NCBI GenBank assembly: GCA_900318565.1
Contig: ONLD01000008.1
Span: 1-50,292 of the forward strand
Origin: an uncultured Bacteroidales bacterium
GTDB taxonomy: Bacteria; Bacteroidota; Bacteroidia; Bacteroidales; UBA932
Reading direction: 5' to 3'
DNA: 50,292 bases
This document shows positions 25,107-34,097 of the stretch, in pieces (the stretch's first letter is position 1; the number at the start of each line of letters is the position of its first letter). The position numbers and the translations under genes were made by a program. The notes under the pieces were generated by a model, which did no database searches, was not told the DNA's origin, and saw only the letters and a list, made by a program, of their open reading frames with translations.

Positions 25107-26951
25107 TTACTCCTGGACCAGTAATTCTACTGTGCCGTCCTTGTACTCCACGCGAAGCATTCCGGGAGTACCTGCCACCTCACTGACTCCGGACACGATT
25201 CCGCCGGCATTGAGGACCTCGGTCCCGCCGCCGTGGATGGGAAGGGGAATCATAGGCATTTCGCCCACGGTTTCCCAGCCTTCCTCCCAGCCGACCAGCT
25301 GATAGTCGCCGTTCTGGCTCTTGCTGGTGTAGAGCTGGACCTTGTCTCCAAGCCGCACTTCATCCCTTGCCGTGCAGGAGATGTCGTACACGTAATAGTA
25401 GGCTTTTTTATCGACATAGGCGCTCGATGACCTCGAGCCGAGAGTCCCTATGTATTTGCCGGAGAAATCCACCTGGTCAAAACGGAAGTAGCCGGTGTAT
25501 TTTTTGGTCGTGGGATTTTGGATGAGGCCTGCGTTAAGAAGGAAGGTGTCCCCTTTCGAGATACGGGACACGGTGCCGTCGTTGCGTGTGATTCCGTAGT
25601 AAGGATGGCCCTTGTGGGTGCCGGCCTTGAGATACAGGTCGGAGCCGCTCACGCTGTCGGACGGATAATCCGAAGCCTGGGGAGAATACTGCGCCGGCTC
25701 ATCCATCTGGACAGGAGCGGGAGTGGTGCTGCGGTCGGGTTCGAGACCGATGAGGGCATCGATGTCGGTATCGAATTTATCGGCCTTGAGCTCATCTATT
25801 TCAGCCTGCGTATATCCATACTCCAGCAGATAGCTCAGGTCTTGATCGGCATAGGGAGCGAAGTTATCGACGTTGAAATAGCCGTTGCAGGCGCCTCCCC
25901 AGCCCCAGTTGACATAAAGCTTGTCATCCGAATCGTATCCGCAGACCAGGAACTGATGGCCTCCGTCGCCGGATGTGCCGCCGTAGATTACGGGACGGTC
26001 TTCGTCTATCTCCTTCTTCACTGCGGAAAGCCACTCGGAAGTGCTGTAGTTGTTTTTATATATTATTTTCGAGGTGTTCTTGTAGTACATATACTTGCTG
26101 ATGCGGCCCGGAATGTCTTCAGTGTAGGCTCCGGTGCCATCGTAGCTGTAGGTCGCCTTCAGCATAATGCCCAGATCGTACATCAGCCAGGCCACCTGCT
26201 TGTGAGCTTCGGAAGGAGTGCTGACTGTCTCGGAATAAATGTCCTCCATCGGCATAATGTTCCACTTGTACTCGTGGCCGAGCTCGTGGCCGTGTATCTT
26301 GATGGTTATGTAGTTGTCGCTCTCGGCATCCGGCCAGAAACGCATATCGTAGTCGGGAAGGACGCCGGTGCCGCAGGGAGGCCACTGATAGTAGCGCATC
26401 ACCATCGCACAGGCCGTGGCGACGCAGCCGGTCACGGCCCTGCCTTCTTCGTATTTGGAGAGATACGGGCAGTACCAGTTGTACGGATTCTCCTGGGACC
26501 AGGAGGGAAGTTCCAGAAGCTTTCCGCCTGCTTCACCCGGGGCGGCCGATGACTTCCACATTTCAGCTATATCCTCGCGCACGGGCAGGGAATGCTTGCT
26601 GAAAAAGGCTGCGGTCTTCCCAACCCTGTCCAGCCAGAACTGCATATTGGCGGGAATGCGGTCCGCATCGATATGTCCGCTTTCGGAATAGCCGAGCACG
26701 GGTATAAGGCAGTCTTCGCCTGAAACAATGACATAGCCGCCACCGTCGCGGTTGAAAATATAATATGCCGGGGAGCCCTGTGAAGCGGCGTTGATGGCGT
26801 TTCTGCCGCTTAAGACCTGACGGGCCCGGGACTGTTCTATACCAAGGAATTCGGCAGCCTTGGCAGCCGCCTTGCTGCGCCCCACGGGTGCCGCCTGGCA
26901 GAATGATGCGGCAAGTGCCGACAGAGCGAGTGCAGTTATTATCTTTTTCAT
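25107..26951 (-). CDS. Secreted C10-family (streptopain-like) cysteine peptidase
   Basis: 614 residues. Signal peptide (~1-20, ending QAAP), inhibitory propeptide (~25-145: AKAAEFLGI, YYIFNRDGGGYVIVSGED), mature peptidase (~146-390) with catalytic C176 in TGCVATACAM and H332 in GGHQFLVCGY, then the family WGWGG stretch. A ~200-residue beta-rich C-terminal extension follows; no type IX sorting signal is recognised. Members of this family degrade host proteins and are made as zymogens. The fimbrillin-like lipoprotein gene lies upstream and overlaps by ATGA, so they are coexpressed and coupled. Confidence 0.92.
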   Translation of the reverse strand: MKKIITALALSALAASFCQAAPVGRSKAAAKAAEFLGIEQSRARQVLSGRNAINAASQGSPAYYIFNRDGGGYVIVSGEDCLIPVLGYSESGHIDADRIPANMQFWLDRVGKTAAFFSKHSLPVREDIAEMWKSSAAPGEAGGKLLELPSWSQENPYNWYCPYLSKYEEGRAVTGCVATACAMVMRYYQWPPCGTGVLPDYDMRFWPDAESDNYITIKIHGHELGHEYKWNIMPMEDIYSETVSTPSEAHKQVAWLMYDLGIMLKATYSYDGTGAYTEDIPGRISKYMYYKNTSKIIYKNNYSTSEWLSAVKKEIDEDRPVIYGGTSGDGGHQFLVCGYDSDDKLYVNWGWGGACNGYFNVDNFAPYADQDLSYLLEYGYTQAEIDELKADKFDTDIDALIGLEPDRSTTPAPVQMDEPAQYSPQASDYPSDSVSGSDLYLKAGTHKGHPYYGITRNDGTVSRISKGDTFLLNAGLIQNPTTKKYTGYFRFDQVDFSGKYIGTLGSRSSSAYVDKKAYYYVYDISCTARDEVRLGDKVQLYTSKSQNGDYQLVGWEEGWETVGEMPMIPLPIHGGGTEVLNAGGIVSGVSEVAGTPGMLRVEYKDGTVELLVQE

Positions 26952-28126
26952 TGTACCGTGGTTTCAAAAACAATATAACCCCTCTGATTCTCAAAGTCCT
27001 GGAACCAGTCGGTCGTACCTTCGCGTTTCACGAGAGTGGCCTTTACCGTGCAGTCGTCAACGCCGGTCTCCCCTATTGAGGAGATGGTCAGCTGGCATTC
27101 GCTGCCGACTTCGAGTCCGGCGGGATACTCCACGAACAAGGCGAAAGCCTGGTCCGGATTCTGGAAACGGAAGCTGTATTTCTGAGCGCTGAGAGCGTGC
27201 AAGGCATACTGATCGTCTCCCTTCACATAAGACTTGACGGCAACGGGAGTACCGCTGCCGAGGTCGTACACGCCGAAGACAGTCTCCGACAGGAATGCGG
27301 AGCCGGTGGGCACGAACTGTATGGGAGCCAGTCTCTTGACTACGGCCCTTTCGCTGACAAGCCCCTTATTCCCGCTGCTCTTGATCATTTCGTTTCCTGC
27401 TGTGTCGCAGACCTTTACGCTGATTCCGCCGGCGAGAGTCCCGACGGGCACGACAAAGTTGAACACGGCAGGACCGGCACCGAGAGCCACGCCTTCTCCG
27501 CAATCAAGCACGAGCGAGCTGCAGCTTTCATTCTTTTCCATCACCAGCGCCGGAGCATCTTTCCAGTTCATATCGACGCTGCCCTTGCCCCAGAGCGCCT
27601 CGCCGGCGGTACTGGTCAAGGTGATTGACGCCACGCTTACGCCCTCGCCGCTTATCTGCAGCGACAAGATGCCGCACAAATTCTTGAAAGTGAACTTATC
27701 GGTACTGCTGGCGGCAACCATAGGATTCACGCCGTCGGCAAAGCCGTTTGGAGAATACTTCTGGATGCCGGGCAGGCCAACTGTCAGCACGCCATCCGAA
27801 AGAGAGGCGGCATCGTCGGCAGGATACAGGGCATACCAGGGGGCGGTCCCGACGGAGTTGCCGGAGAACTTGGCCTCGGCCTTGCCGGCGCCGCCTTCAA
27901 GTATGGTATAGGTCTCTCCCGCTGCAGCAGAAGAGCTGAATACTGAAATCTTGTCTTCGGAACTCCAGAGCACGCTGGCTCCTTCAAGGCTTGTCTTGGA
28001 CAGGGCCCCGTCTTCACGGGAGGCGCTGAATGTCATCTGCGGGATATCCTTTGCCTGTTCACCAGGCGCGCAGGAAGCCACTAAAAGCGAGGCCGAAAGA
28101 AAAAATAAACAGAGTCTATTGGTCAT
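26948..28126 (-). CDS. Fimbrillin-like lipoprotein
   Basis: 392 residues. The start at 28126 gives a clear signal with lipobox LVASC (Cys ~19). The mature part has the hallmarks of FimA/Mfa-type fimbrillins and their relatives: WSSEDKISVFSS, an ALYPADDAASLSDG block, and FKNLCGILSLQISGEG. These build two transthyretin-like domains. It may be a surface adhesin, a pilus subunit or, given its coupling to the C10 peptidase, a partner or inhibitor of that enzyme. Known C10 inhibitors are much smaller, so that role is speculative. The first gene of the pair; the two share the start/stop overlap at 26948-26951. Confidence 0.75.
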   Translation of the reverse strand: MTNRLCLFFLSASLLVASCAPGEQAKDIPQMTFSASREDGALSKTSLEGASVLWSSEDKISVFSSSAAAGETYTILEGGAGKAEAKFSGNSVGTAPWYALYPADDAASLSDGVLTVGLPGIQKYSPNGFADGVNPMVAASSTDKFTFKNLCGILSLQISGEGVSVASITLTSTAGEALWGKGSVDMNWKDAPALVMEKNESCSSLVLDCGEGVALGAGPAVFNFVVPVGTLAGGISVKVCDTAGNEMIKSSGNKGLVSERAVVKRLAPIQFVPTGSAFLSETVFGVYDLGSGTPVAVKSYVKGDDQYALHALSAQKYSFRFQNPDQAFALFVEYPAGLEVGSECQLTISSIGETGVDDCTVKATLVKREGTTDWFQDFENQRGYIVFETTVQ

Positions 28127-28182
28127 AAAGCGTAGTTTGGTCAAAAAGTTCGGCAAGGTAGCGATTTTTTTCCTTTTTTCCT

Positions 28183-28190
28183 TATATTTG
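28183..28190 (+). promoter_or_regulatory. -7 box TATATTTG for C1B peptidase
   Basis: TATATTTG, 21 bases before the ATG at 28212. Lies between divergent protease genes. Confidence 0.55.
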
Positions 28191-28211
28191 TAGCCATTAG
28201 AACGCACTCAA

Positions 28212-29402
28212 ATGAAGAAGTTATTGATTTTCCTTGCGCTCGGTATCAGCGCTGTGAGCGTGTCGGCTCAGCCGAGGCCCACTCCCAAGATGCCTGACTA
28301 TCAGTTCACTACTGTAAAAGCCAATCCCATTACTTCTATCAAGAACCAGAACCGCAGCGGCACCTGCTGGGCTTATTCCGCGATTTCATTTTTTGAGTCC
28401 GAAGCCATCCGTCTCGGCAAAATCACCGACACCCTTAAGTACCCCGATTTCTCCGAGTTCTTCGTGGTCAGCAACTCCTATTATGAAAGAGGTATCAAGT
28501 ACGTGCGGCTGGACGGCAACCTGACCTTCGGAGCCGGTTCCGAGGCTGACGACGTGCTGGATGTCATCCGCGACCACGGCATAGTGCCCAACGCCGCAAT
28601 GACCGGAATGAACTACGGCACCGAGCTTCCCGTGCAGGGCGAGCTTGACGCCGTGCTGAAGTCTTTCGTCGAGGCTATAGTGAAGAATCCCAACAGGACC
28701 CTCAGCACCGCCTGGAGGCGCGCATACAAGGCCGTCATCGACGAATATCTTGGCAAGTGCCCCGAGACCTTCACCGTGGACGGAAAGGAATACACCCCCA
28801 AGTCCTACCGCGACGCCCTCAAGATCAACCCCGCGGACTACGTCTCCCTGACGAGTTTCACGCACCACCCGTTCTACACCAAGTTCGCCGTGGAGGTGTG
28901 CGACAACTGGCGCGGCGATATGTCCTGGAACCTCCCTATCGACGAGCTGATGACCGTGCTTGACAACGCCATCAACAACGGCTACACCGCCGCCTGGGGC
29001 GCAGACGTGAGCACCGTCGGATTCACCCGCAACGGTATCGCCATCAACTTCGACACCAAGGCCGCCGTGACCACCGGTTCCGACCAGGAGCATTGGGTCG
29101 GCAAGGAAGAAGGCAAGCCCGCCCCCATCCAGGTCAAGGAAATCGAACCCACCCAGGAGAGCCGCCAGATAGACTTCGACAACAAGACTATGACCGATGA
29201 CCACGGTATGCACATCTACGGCATCGCCAAGGACCAGGACGGCAAGAAATACTATATGGTAAAGAACTCCTGGGGCGAGACCGGCAAGCACAAGGGCATC
29301 TGGTACGCGACCGAGTCTTTCGTGAAGGGGCAGACCCTCGACATTATGGTCCACAAAGACGCTATCCCCAAGGATATCAAGGCCAAGCTCGGCATCAAAT
29401 AA
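28212..29402 (+). CDS. Secreted C1B aminopeptidase (bleomycin hydrolase-like)
   Basis: 396 residues. Signal peptide (~1-19, ending VSAQ), then a papain-fold peptidase of the PepC/BleH type. Catalytic residues: Q46 in KNQNRSG, C52 in GTCWAYS, H334 in HGMHIYG and N352 in VKNSWGE. The usual BleH is cytoplasmic; this form is exported, as in several Bacteroidota. It probably trims peptides in the periplasm. It faces the C10 peptidase operon head to head, so two exported cysteine peptidases are neighbours. pssA follows after 7 bases and may be cotranscribed. Confidence 0.92.
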   Translation: MKKLLIFLALGISAVSVSAQPRPTPKMPDYQFTTVKANPITSIKNQNRSGTCWAYSAISFFESEAIRLGKITDTLKYPDFSEFFVVSNSYYERGIKYVRLDGNLTFGAGSEADDVLDVIRDHGIVPNAAMTGMNYGTELPVQGELDAVLKSFVEAIVKNPNRTLSTAWRRAYKAVIDEYLGKCPETFTVDGKEYTPKSYRDALKINPADYVSLTSFTHHPFYTKFAVEVCDNWRGDMSWNLPIDELMTVLDNAINNGYTAAWGADVSTVGFTRNGIAINFDTKAAVTTGSDQEHWVGKEEGKPAPIQVKEIEPTQESRQIDFDNKTMTDDHGMHIYGIAKDQDGKKYYMVKNSWGETGKHKGIWYATESFVKGQTLDIMVHKDAIPKDIKAKLGIK

Positions 29403-29409
29403 TCTACGG

Positions 29410-30126
29410 ATGAAAAAATACATTCCCGACTGCATAACCTCGATGAATCTCTGCTTCGGAGTCATCGGGGTTGTGTTTGCTTTCAAAGGGCGGCTCGACA
29501 TCGCCTTTATCCTTATGCTCGCCGCGGGTGCCGCGGATTTTCTGGACGGTTTTGCAGCGCGCCTTCTCGGGGCGTATTCCGACCTGGGCAAGGAGCTCGA
29601 TTCCCTCTCTGACCTGGTCTCTTTCGGAGTGCTGCCCGGCGTGATGCTCTATACGCTTTCGCGTAACTGTATGTTCGGCGAGAGCTGGACAGCCTGGGTG
29701 CCGCTGGTGGCTTTGAGCCTCGCCAGCGCCCTGAGGCTTGCGAAATTCAATGTGGATACCCGCCAGAGTGCCGGGTTCCTCGGACTTCCTACGCCCGCCT
29801 CCGCATTGATTGCCGGCTCACTGTGTTATTTCGTGGCCGTGGCGCCCGGCAGTTTCCTTGCCACCTGGTGTGCCGGCCCCGTGTTCCTTCCCGTCCTTTC
29901 CGTCTGCCTTGCGGCGCTTATGCTCAGCGAGATTCCGATGTTCTCGTTCAAGTTCCACAAGGACGACCCCAAGATACTTAAAAACAAGAGGATGGCTTTT
30001 GCAATCCTGGTGATTGCCGCCACCCTCCTGTGTATTCTGCTTCGTCTGGACTGGTCAGCCGGAGTGCTGACAGTTATGACGGGTTATGTGCTGAAGAACC
30101 TGATTTACGCTATCGCGAAGATTTAG
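29410..30126 (+). CDS. pssA: CDP-diacylglycerol-serine O-phosphatidyltransferase
   Basis: 238 residues. Makes phosphatidylserine, the precursor of phosphatidylethanolamine. The CDP-alcohol phosphatidyltransferase motif is complete: D43, D46, G47, A50, R51, G60, D64, D68 (within DFLDGFAARL and GKELDSLSD). About six to eight membrane helices. Seven bases after the C1B peptidase gene; its 3' end overlaps the convergent M48 gene by 17 bases. Confidence 0.94.
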   Translation: MKKYIPDCITSMNLCFGVIGVVFAFKGRLDIAFILMLAAGAADFLDGFAARLLGAYSDLGKELDSLSDLVSFGVLPGVMLYTLSRNCMFGESWTAWVPLVALSLASALRLAKFNVDTRQSAGFLGLPTPASALIAGSLCYFVAVAPGSFLATWCAGPVFLPVLSVCLAALMLSEIPMFSFKFHKDDPKILKNKRMAFAILVIAATLLCILLRLDWSAGVLTVMTGYVLKNLIYAIAKI

Positions 30127-30886
30127 CCTCGTATTCCTCGGCCATCTTCTTCATCTTCTCCGCCCGCTTCTCCGTCTTCGGATGATCGGCGAACATATGA
30201 GCGATAATCGAACTGTTGGTGTCCTGCGAAAGTGTCAGAAGCTTTTGCAGGGCATTGTACATACTGTAGGGGCTCTTCCCCCGCTGGATTGCGAATTCGC
30301 ATCCGTGCTCGTCAGCCTTGTACTCCTGGGCCTGAGAGAACTGCGCGCCGCAGAGGGCTTCGCCGAGGTCTCCGAGGAGGTATGAAGCCATAGCGCCGTA
30401 TGTGCCTGCGGAGGCCACCACGTCACGGGCGGCGGAAGCCAGATAGGCGCTCTTCATAGCCCTTTTGGTGTCCTGATGACGCACGTGGCCGAGCTCGTGG
30501 CCGATAATGGCGGTCAGCTCTTCGTCGTCCATCACGTCCATAAGGCCGGAATAAACACGGATGGAGCCGTCGCCGCACGCGAATGCATTGACCTCGTTGG
30601 TGCGGTACACCTTGAAGTTCAGCGGCAGGCCGTCCAGGTCAGTCAGTCCGGAGAGCACCCTCCCGAGACGCTTGGCATAGGCGCCGTTGTCGATGACGTT
30701 CTGCTGGTCGAGCTGGAGGATAGTCTGGCGGCTCAGCGCCACTATCTGCTCGTCAGAGATGTTTGCGGCTGTAATCGCCTTCCCCGCCGCGCTGGCGAGG
30801 CCTTCGGAATTCCAGTTGATGCCCGAAAGAATCGAGCAGCTGCACAGCGAAAGGAGCGCTGCGGCATAGATGATCAGTTTCTTCAT
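30110..30886 (-). CDS. M48-family metalloprotease lipoprotein
   Basis: 258 residues. The lipoprotein signal ends at CSC (Cys17). Zinc site HELGH (130-134) and the third ligand Glu188 in EYKADEHG; these are the marks of Oma1/HtpX/LoiP-type peptidases. Being lipid-anchored and without membrane helices, it resembles the periplasmic LoiP/YcaL class that acts in outer-membrane quality control. Coupled by a 4-base overlap to lpxB, which fits an envelope role. Confidence 0.93.
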   Translation of the reverse strand: MKKLIIYAAALLSLCSCSILSGINWNSEGLASAAGKAITAANISDEQIVALSRQTILQLDQQNVIDNGAYAKRLGRVLSGLTDLDGLPLNFKVYRTNEVNAFACGDGSIRVYSGLMDVMDDEELTAIIGHELGHVRHQDTKRAMKSAYLASAARDVVASAGTYGAMASYLLGDLGEALCGAQFSQAQEYKADEHGCEFAIQRGKSPYSMYNALQKLLTLSQDTNSSIIAHMFADHPKTEKRAEKMKKMAEEYEAKSSR

Positions 30887-31992
30887 ATCGTTGATTTTAT
30901 TTCGTCTATCATTGCGCGGGCTACGGCCCGCGAAGCCCCGCTTCCGCCAAGGGATTCACGTATTTCGGCGTAGTCGGAGAGCATTTTCTCCCTGTAGCCG
31001 GCATCATCCAGCAGGCGCCTGACCTCTGCCTCGAGTGCCGCAGGGGTGAATTCATCCTGCACCAGCTCCCTGAATGCCTGACGTCCTATGCAGAGGTTGC
31101 CCAAAGAGATGAATCTCACGCGCTTTCGCACCTTGAGAATGTACTCTGCGACTAAGAATGTCAGCCGGCTCGTGCTCCAGCCCACTACCTGGGGCGTACC
31201 TATCAGGGCCGCCTCCAGCGAAGCGGTGCCGGAATTGATGACAGCCGCATCGGCATACTTAAGTATATCGTAGGTCCTGTCGAAAAGCACCTCCACATTT
31301 TGCCGTCCGCCGATGTAGGGACTATAATCCTCGCGGCTGCGGGAAGGAGCGCCGGCAATCAGGACCTTCATTCCCAGCGAGTCGGCGACCTGCATACATA
31401 CGGGCATCATACGGGATATCTCCCCTTTCCTCGAGCCCGGAAGCACCGCAAGATAGCGGCCTTCGCAGGGACGGCGGTATTCGTGGCCATCCACCGCATC
31501 CAGAAGCGGATTGCCCCTGTATGTAAACGGAAGGCCCTGCGCCGTGAAGTAAGGCACCTCGAAAGGGAAAATGATGAAGAGGCGGTCCACCCACTCCTTG
31601 AGATGCTTGTTGCGGGACGGCCTTGACGCCCAGGTCTTGGGCGCTATATAATAAAACACCCGGATGCCGGAGTCGTGGCAGTAACGGGCTATCTTGAGGT
31701 TGAAACCCGGATAGTCGATAAGTATAACCACGTCAGGGCGGAAGCCGGCGATATCCTCCTTGCAGCGCCGCAGGTTGCCGAGCAGCTGAGGGCCCTTGCG
31801 AAGCACGTCCGTAATGCCCATCACCGCGCCGTCTTTGTAATGCACCACCGGCGGCTCTCCGCAGGCTTCCTGCATAAGGCCGCCGCCCCAATAGCGTATG
31901 CGGGCATCCGAATCCTCGGCAAGCAAGCCCTTGATGAGATTGCTGCCGTGAAGGTCGCCGGATGCCTCCCCCGCTATCAGATAATATCGCAT
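30883..31992 (-). CDS. lpxB: Lipid-A-disaccharide synthase
   Basis: 369 residues. Joins UDP-2,3-diacylglucosamine and lipid X to form the lipid A disaccharide at the inner membrane. GT-B glycosyltransferase of family 19: the N-terminal GEASGDLHGSNL, IDYPGFNLKIA, and the sugar-nucleotide part with LPGSRKGEI and NSGTASLEAAL. Normal length. Starts inside the end of surE (16-base overlap) and overlaps the M48 gene by 4. Confidence 0.96.
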   Translation of the reverse strand: MRYYLIAGEASGDLHGSNLIKGLLAEDSDARIRYWGGGLMQEACGEPPVVHYKDGAVMGITDVLRKGPQLLGNLRRCKEDIAGFRPDVVILIDYPGFNLKIARYCHDSGIRVFYYIAPKTWASRPSRNKHLKEWVDRLFIIFPFEVPYFTAQGLPFTYRGNPLLDAVDGHEYRRPCEGRYLAVLPGSRKGEISRMMPVCMQVADSLGMKVLIAGAPSRSREDYSPYIGGRQNVEVLFDRTYDILKYADAAVINSGTASLEAALIGTPQVVGWSTSRLTFLVAEYILKVRKRVRFISLGNLCIGRQAFRELVQDEFTPAALEAEVRRLLDDAGYREKMLSDYAEIRESLGGSGASRAVARAMIDEIKSTI

Positions 31993-32804
31993 AGGCGCTT
32001 CAGTTCCGCTGTGTCAGTATGGTCAAGGTTCAGGGGCGTGATGACAATATAGCCCTGGTCCATCAGCAGGTGGTCTGCGTCAGGCAGGTTGTTTCCATTG
32101 TCCACGAAATCGCCCGCCATCACTACAAGCTCATCGTCCGGGTGCTTGTTTTCCACATACTCGACATCGGCCCTGGAGGGCACGTGGCCACGCTCATAAA
32201 GGAATTCCGGACCGTAAGGGAGATACTCGTGCTCCCAATGAGCCATACCCATACGGGTGGGGCGGATGCCCACTATCTGGGAAGCCGGGAGGTCCGGGAA
32301 ATTGATGTTGTAAATTGTGCCGTAGCGGCTGCTGAAAGAGCCCAGCAACTTCTTCAGTATGCCGGGCAGCAAGGTCTCAATCGCCGAAAAATCAGCGTCC
32401 GAGGAGAAACAGTCGAGGCTCACGGCAATGGACTGCACTCCGTTGAGGGCGCCTTCCATAGCAGCGCCCACCGTGCCGGAATAGACGGCGGCCGTGGCGG
32501 CATTGCTGCCGTGGTTCACCCCGCTCAGCACCAGGTCGGGCTTCTCGGGATAGAAAACATTGTCGATGCCGAACTTTACGCAGCTTGCAGGCGTGCCGTC
32601 CAGATACCACCACTCCTCCCCGGGAAGGCTCTTTATCTTGCGGGCTGCAATGGGCTTATACCCCATAGTCACGGCCATAGACATTCCGCTCTGCACTGAT
32701 TTTGGGGCAATTACAGTTATGTCGCCGAACGCGCGGGCCACATTGACAAGGGCTTGGATGCCCTTGGATGAGTACCCGTCGTCGTTTGTTATCAGAATCC
32801 TCAT
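31977..32804 (-). CDS. surE: 5'/3'-nucleotidase SurE
   Basis: 275 residues. Metal-dependent nucleoside monophosphate phosphatase linked to stationary-phase survival. Motifs: TNDDGYSSKG at the N-terminus (metal Asp8 and Asp9), SGVNHGSNAA and YSGTVGAAMEG. The ATG at 32804 gives the canonical MRILITNDDG start; a longer frame upstream is AT-rich and non-coding in character. First gene of surE-lpxB-M48, a grouping I recall from Bacteroidota. Confidence 0.96.
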   Translation of the reverse strand: MRILITNDDGYSSKGIQALVNVARAFGDITVIAPKSVQSGMSMAVTMGYKPIAARKIKSLPGEEWWYLDGTPASCVKFGIDNVFYPEKPDLVLSGVNHGSNAATAAVYSGTVGAAMEGALNGVQSIAVSLDCFSSDADFSAIETLLPGILKKLLGSFSSRYGTIYNINFPDLPASQIVGIRPTRMGMAHWEHEYLPYGPEFLYERGHVPSRADVEYVENKHPDDELVVMAGDFVDNGNNLPDADHLLMDQGYIVITPLNLDHTDTAELKRLCDII

Positions 32805-32814
32805 CTTTTTTCTG

Positions 32815-32822
32815 CAAATATA
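32815..32822 (-). promoter_or_regulatory. -7 box TATATTTG for surE operon
   Basis: Minus-strand TATATTTG ending 10 bases before the ATG at 32804; a very short leader is predicted. Confidence 0.55.
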
Positions 32823-32823
32823 A

Positions 32824-33900
<1,077 letters not shown>

Positions 33901-33920
33901 TTTGTCGCTCCTGTATTTTT

Positions 33921-33950
33921 AAAACCAGCCTTCCCCGGCTGGTTTTTTTT
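33921..33950 (+). terminator. Strong rho-independent terminator after gapA
   Basis: AACCAGCC-ttcccc-GGCTGGTT followed by a T run, 20 bases after the gapA stop. The best terminator in the window. Confidence 0.9.
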
Positions 33951-34097
33951 GTCCCCTTGTTTAAAATATTATTACATATTAAAAAAACATATACACCATT
34001 TTTTAAGGAAAGAGGCGAAACTATAAAAATCGTAAAATCGTCCATATGATTTTTTCGGTTTCTTGGAATCAAGGCTGCCGGAAGGCAACTTTGCATT

